From Bacillota bacterium (lineage in GTDB: Bacteria; Bacillota; Clostridia; Christensenellales; Aristaeellaceae): a stretch of 21,627 bases of DNA. The notes below the pieces were generated by a model that searched no databases, had not been told where the DNA came from, and worked only from the letters and a program-made list of their open reading frames with translations. The stretch lies in NCBI GenBank assembly GCA_023415715.1, contig JAEZJP010000065.1, positions 1 through 21,627 of the forward strand. Reading direction: 5' to 3'. Of the stretch, positions 20,641 through 21,627 are shown in pieces. The translations under genes and the position numbers were made by a program. Positions within the stretch are counted from its first letter, which is position 1. Each line of letters starts with the position of its first letter.

Positions 20641-21627
20641 CTAGATAGCGATATGCATCTTTTGTGCAGCTTCATTGGGAGGCGCCATGCTGTCGCCCTC
20701 CACCCATTCGCCCTCCAGCAGGAAGCAGCGGCTTTCGGGGGCCTTGCCGTGTAAAATGTCGCCTATCACTTTCACCGCACAGGAACCGATGACCGTCTGC
20801 GGCTGTTTGACGTGAGACAGCAAATGCAGCCCAAGGTAGCTGGAATCAAAATCGAAGCTGACAATGGAGATATCCTCCGGCACCCTTTTGCCAATGCGGC
20901 GCGCAGCGTCCCATGCGGCCTTGGCAGCACTGTACTCGGTGCCAAAGATGGCGGTGATTTCGGGGTGGCGCTTTATGTGTGCGGCAATGGCATCCACATA
21001 CGTTTCGTGTACAGCCGGGTCGCTTATGCTCATTCCTTTTGCCTTTACATAATCGCTGATGCGGGTAAGCCACAGATCCCGTTTCACGGCCAGGCGGCTG
21101 TCCGCAAAAGCTTCCAGAAAACCCTGCATGCGCTCTTTCAGAGAGGAGGAATGGTCGTCTTCCAACGCCAGCAAAGCGATGTTCCTGTGACCGCAGCCAA
21201 TAAGCTTTGATACGGCCTGCCTGCCCAGTTTTACGTTGTCCACACCCACAAACGGCACATCGATGCCGGCCATGGACCGGTCGATCATTACAATGGGATA
21301 TTTGGAATATACGGCGCCAAGCAAAACCTCATTATACAGTTCCCCATGAGCCGGCTGCACAATAATGCCTGCCACATTCGAAGCCATGAGGGACTTTAAT
21401 ATCTTCGCCTCGCTCTTTTGATCGTTGCCAGTGTTTTTTAATATCAGGTGCATATTCAATTCTTCCGCCATGTCCACCGCACCGTTGACGATGTCCAGGC
21501 CAAAGGAGGAACCGTAACCGCCCATGACCAGCGCGATCACAGGGGTGTCTGATTCCCGCTCCCTTACAACGGCGGGAATGGGACAATCCTTTTTCACAAA
21601 GGAGCCGCGGCCCGGTATGCGCACGAT
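20641..21627 (-). CDS. GntR/LacI-type sugar-responsive repressor, C-terminal part (cut by window edge)
   Basis: The visible 328 residues begin with IVRIPGRGSFVKKD, which looks like the wing of a GntR-type winged helix (the family usually has GxGTFV here). A periplasmic-binding-protein-like sensor of LacI type follows: VIALVMGGYGSSFGLDIVNG, GIIVQPAHGE, PIVMIDRSMAGIDVPFVGVD, GHRNIALLALEDDHSSSLKE, TAIFGTEYSAAKAA and VPEDISIVSFDF. That is the domain order of AraR-like repressors, which release DNA when sugar binds the sensor. The DNA-binding helices lie outside the window. Its position directly upstream of the alpha-mannan transporter suggests it is the local regulator. A pure LacI protein is less likely because its hinge looks different. 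Confidence 0.88.
   Translation of the reverse strand: MVRIPGRGSFVKKDCPIPAVVRERESDTPVIALVMGGYGSSFGLDIVNGAVDMAEELNMHLILKNTGNDQKSEAKILKSLMASNVAGIIVQPAHGELYNEVLLGAVYSKYPIVMIDRSMAGIDVPFVGVDNVKLGRQAVSKLIGCGHRNIALLALEDDHSSSLKERMQGFLEAFADSRLAVKRDLWLTRISDYVKAKGMSISDPAVHETYVDAIAAHIKRHPEITAIFGTEYSAAKAAWDAARRIGKRVPEDISIVSFDFDSSYLGLHLLSHVKQPQTVIGSCAVKVIGDILHGKAPESRCFLLEGEWVEGDSMAPPNEAAQKMHIAI

Overview
The window is about 21.6 kb of a Firmicutes-type chromosome, most likely from a gut- or rumen-type Clostridia relative. This is an inference from strong AGGAGG ribosome sites, TTGACA/TATAAT-like promoters with 16-17 bp spacing, LplA/B/C-type sugar transporters without a local ATPase, a secreted DUF6273 protein and GC-rich palindromic intergenic repeats. 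I see no tRNA, rRNA, CRISPR array, transposase or phage gene. Almost everything recognisable concerns import and breakdown of complex glycans.

Left part (1-2.5 kb): the N-terminal half of a GH29 alpha-L-fucosidase runs off the left edge. A 107-residue orphan follows. Then comes a divergent pair, a methyltransferase-like protein and a single-domain cupin, whose back-to-back promoters are both clear. A 78-nt imperfect palindrome of a dispersed type follows the cupin gene.

First glycan locus (2.7-10.8 kb): reading on the minus strand from a promoter at about 9.66-9.69 kb, two LplB/LplC-type permeases, a large solute-binding protein, a GH105-type unsaturated uronyl hydrolase and a GH112 galactosyl phosphorylase (the last two overlapping by ATGA). 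An AraC-family regulator is transcribed divergently. The combination fits import of rhamnogalacturonan-I-type fragments, removal of the unsaturated uronic acid by GH105, and phosphorolysis of the exposed beta-galactosyl disaccharide (galactosyl-rhamnose is the favoured guess) by GH112. Three TTTTGA-cored direct repeats spaced 20 and 21 bp lie just upstream of the regulator promoter and are candidate operators.

A secreted DUF6273 protein (10.8-11.6 kb) separates this from the second glycan locus (11.7-21.6 kb). On the minus strand that locus runs: GntR/LacI-type regulator (cut by the right edge), two permeases, solute-binding protein, GH76 endo-alpha-1,6-mannanase, GH38 alpha-mannosidase, GH125 exo-alpha-1,6-mannosidase, then a good intrinsic terminator. 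It reads as an alpha-mannan or high-mannose glycan pathway in which none of the three hydrolases has a visible signal peptide, so depolymerisation appears cytoplasmic.

Non-coding structure is the most unusual part. A hairpin repeat with three compensatory base-pair changes occurs twice, in opposite orientation (15693-15786 and 19513-19605), once inside the permease operon. The 614-nt gap between GH76 and GH38 is a composite of several repeat pieces between 15-nt inverted repeats. Both solute-binding protein genes are followed by long perfect hairpins without a U-run, suggesting mRNA-stabilising elements. Both binding proteins also lack the lipobox cysteine expected in a Gram-positive.
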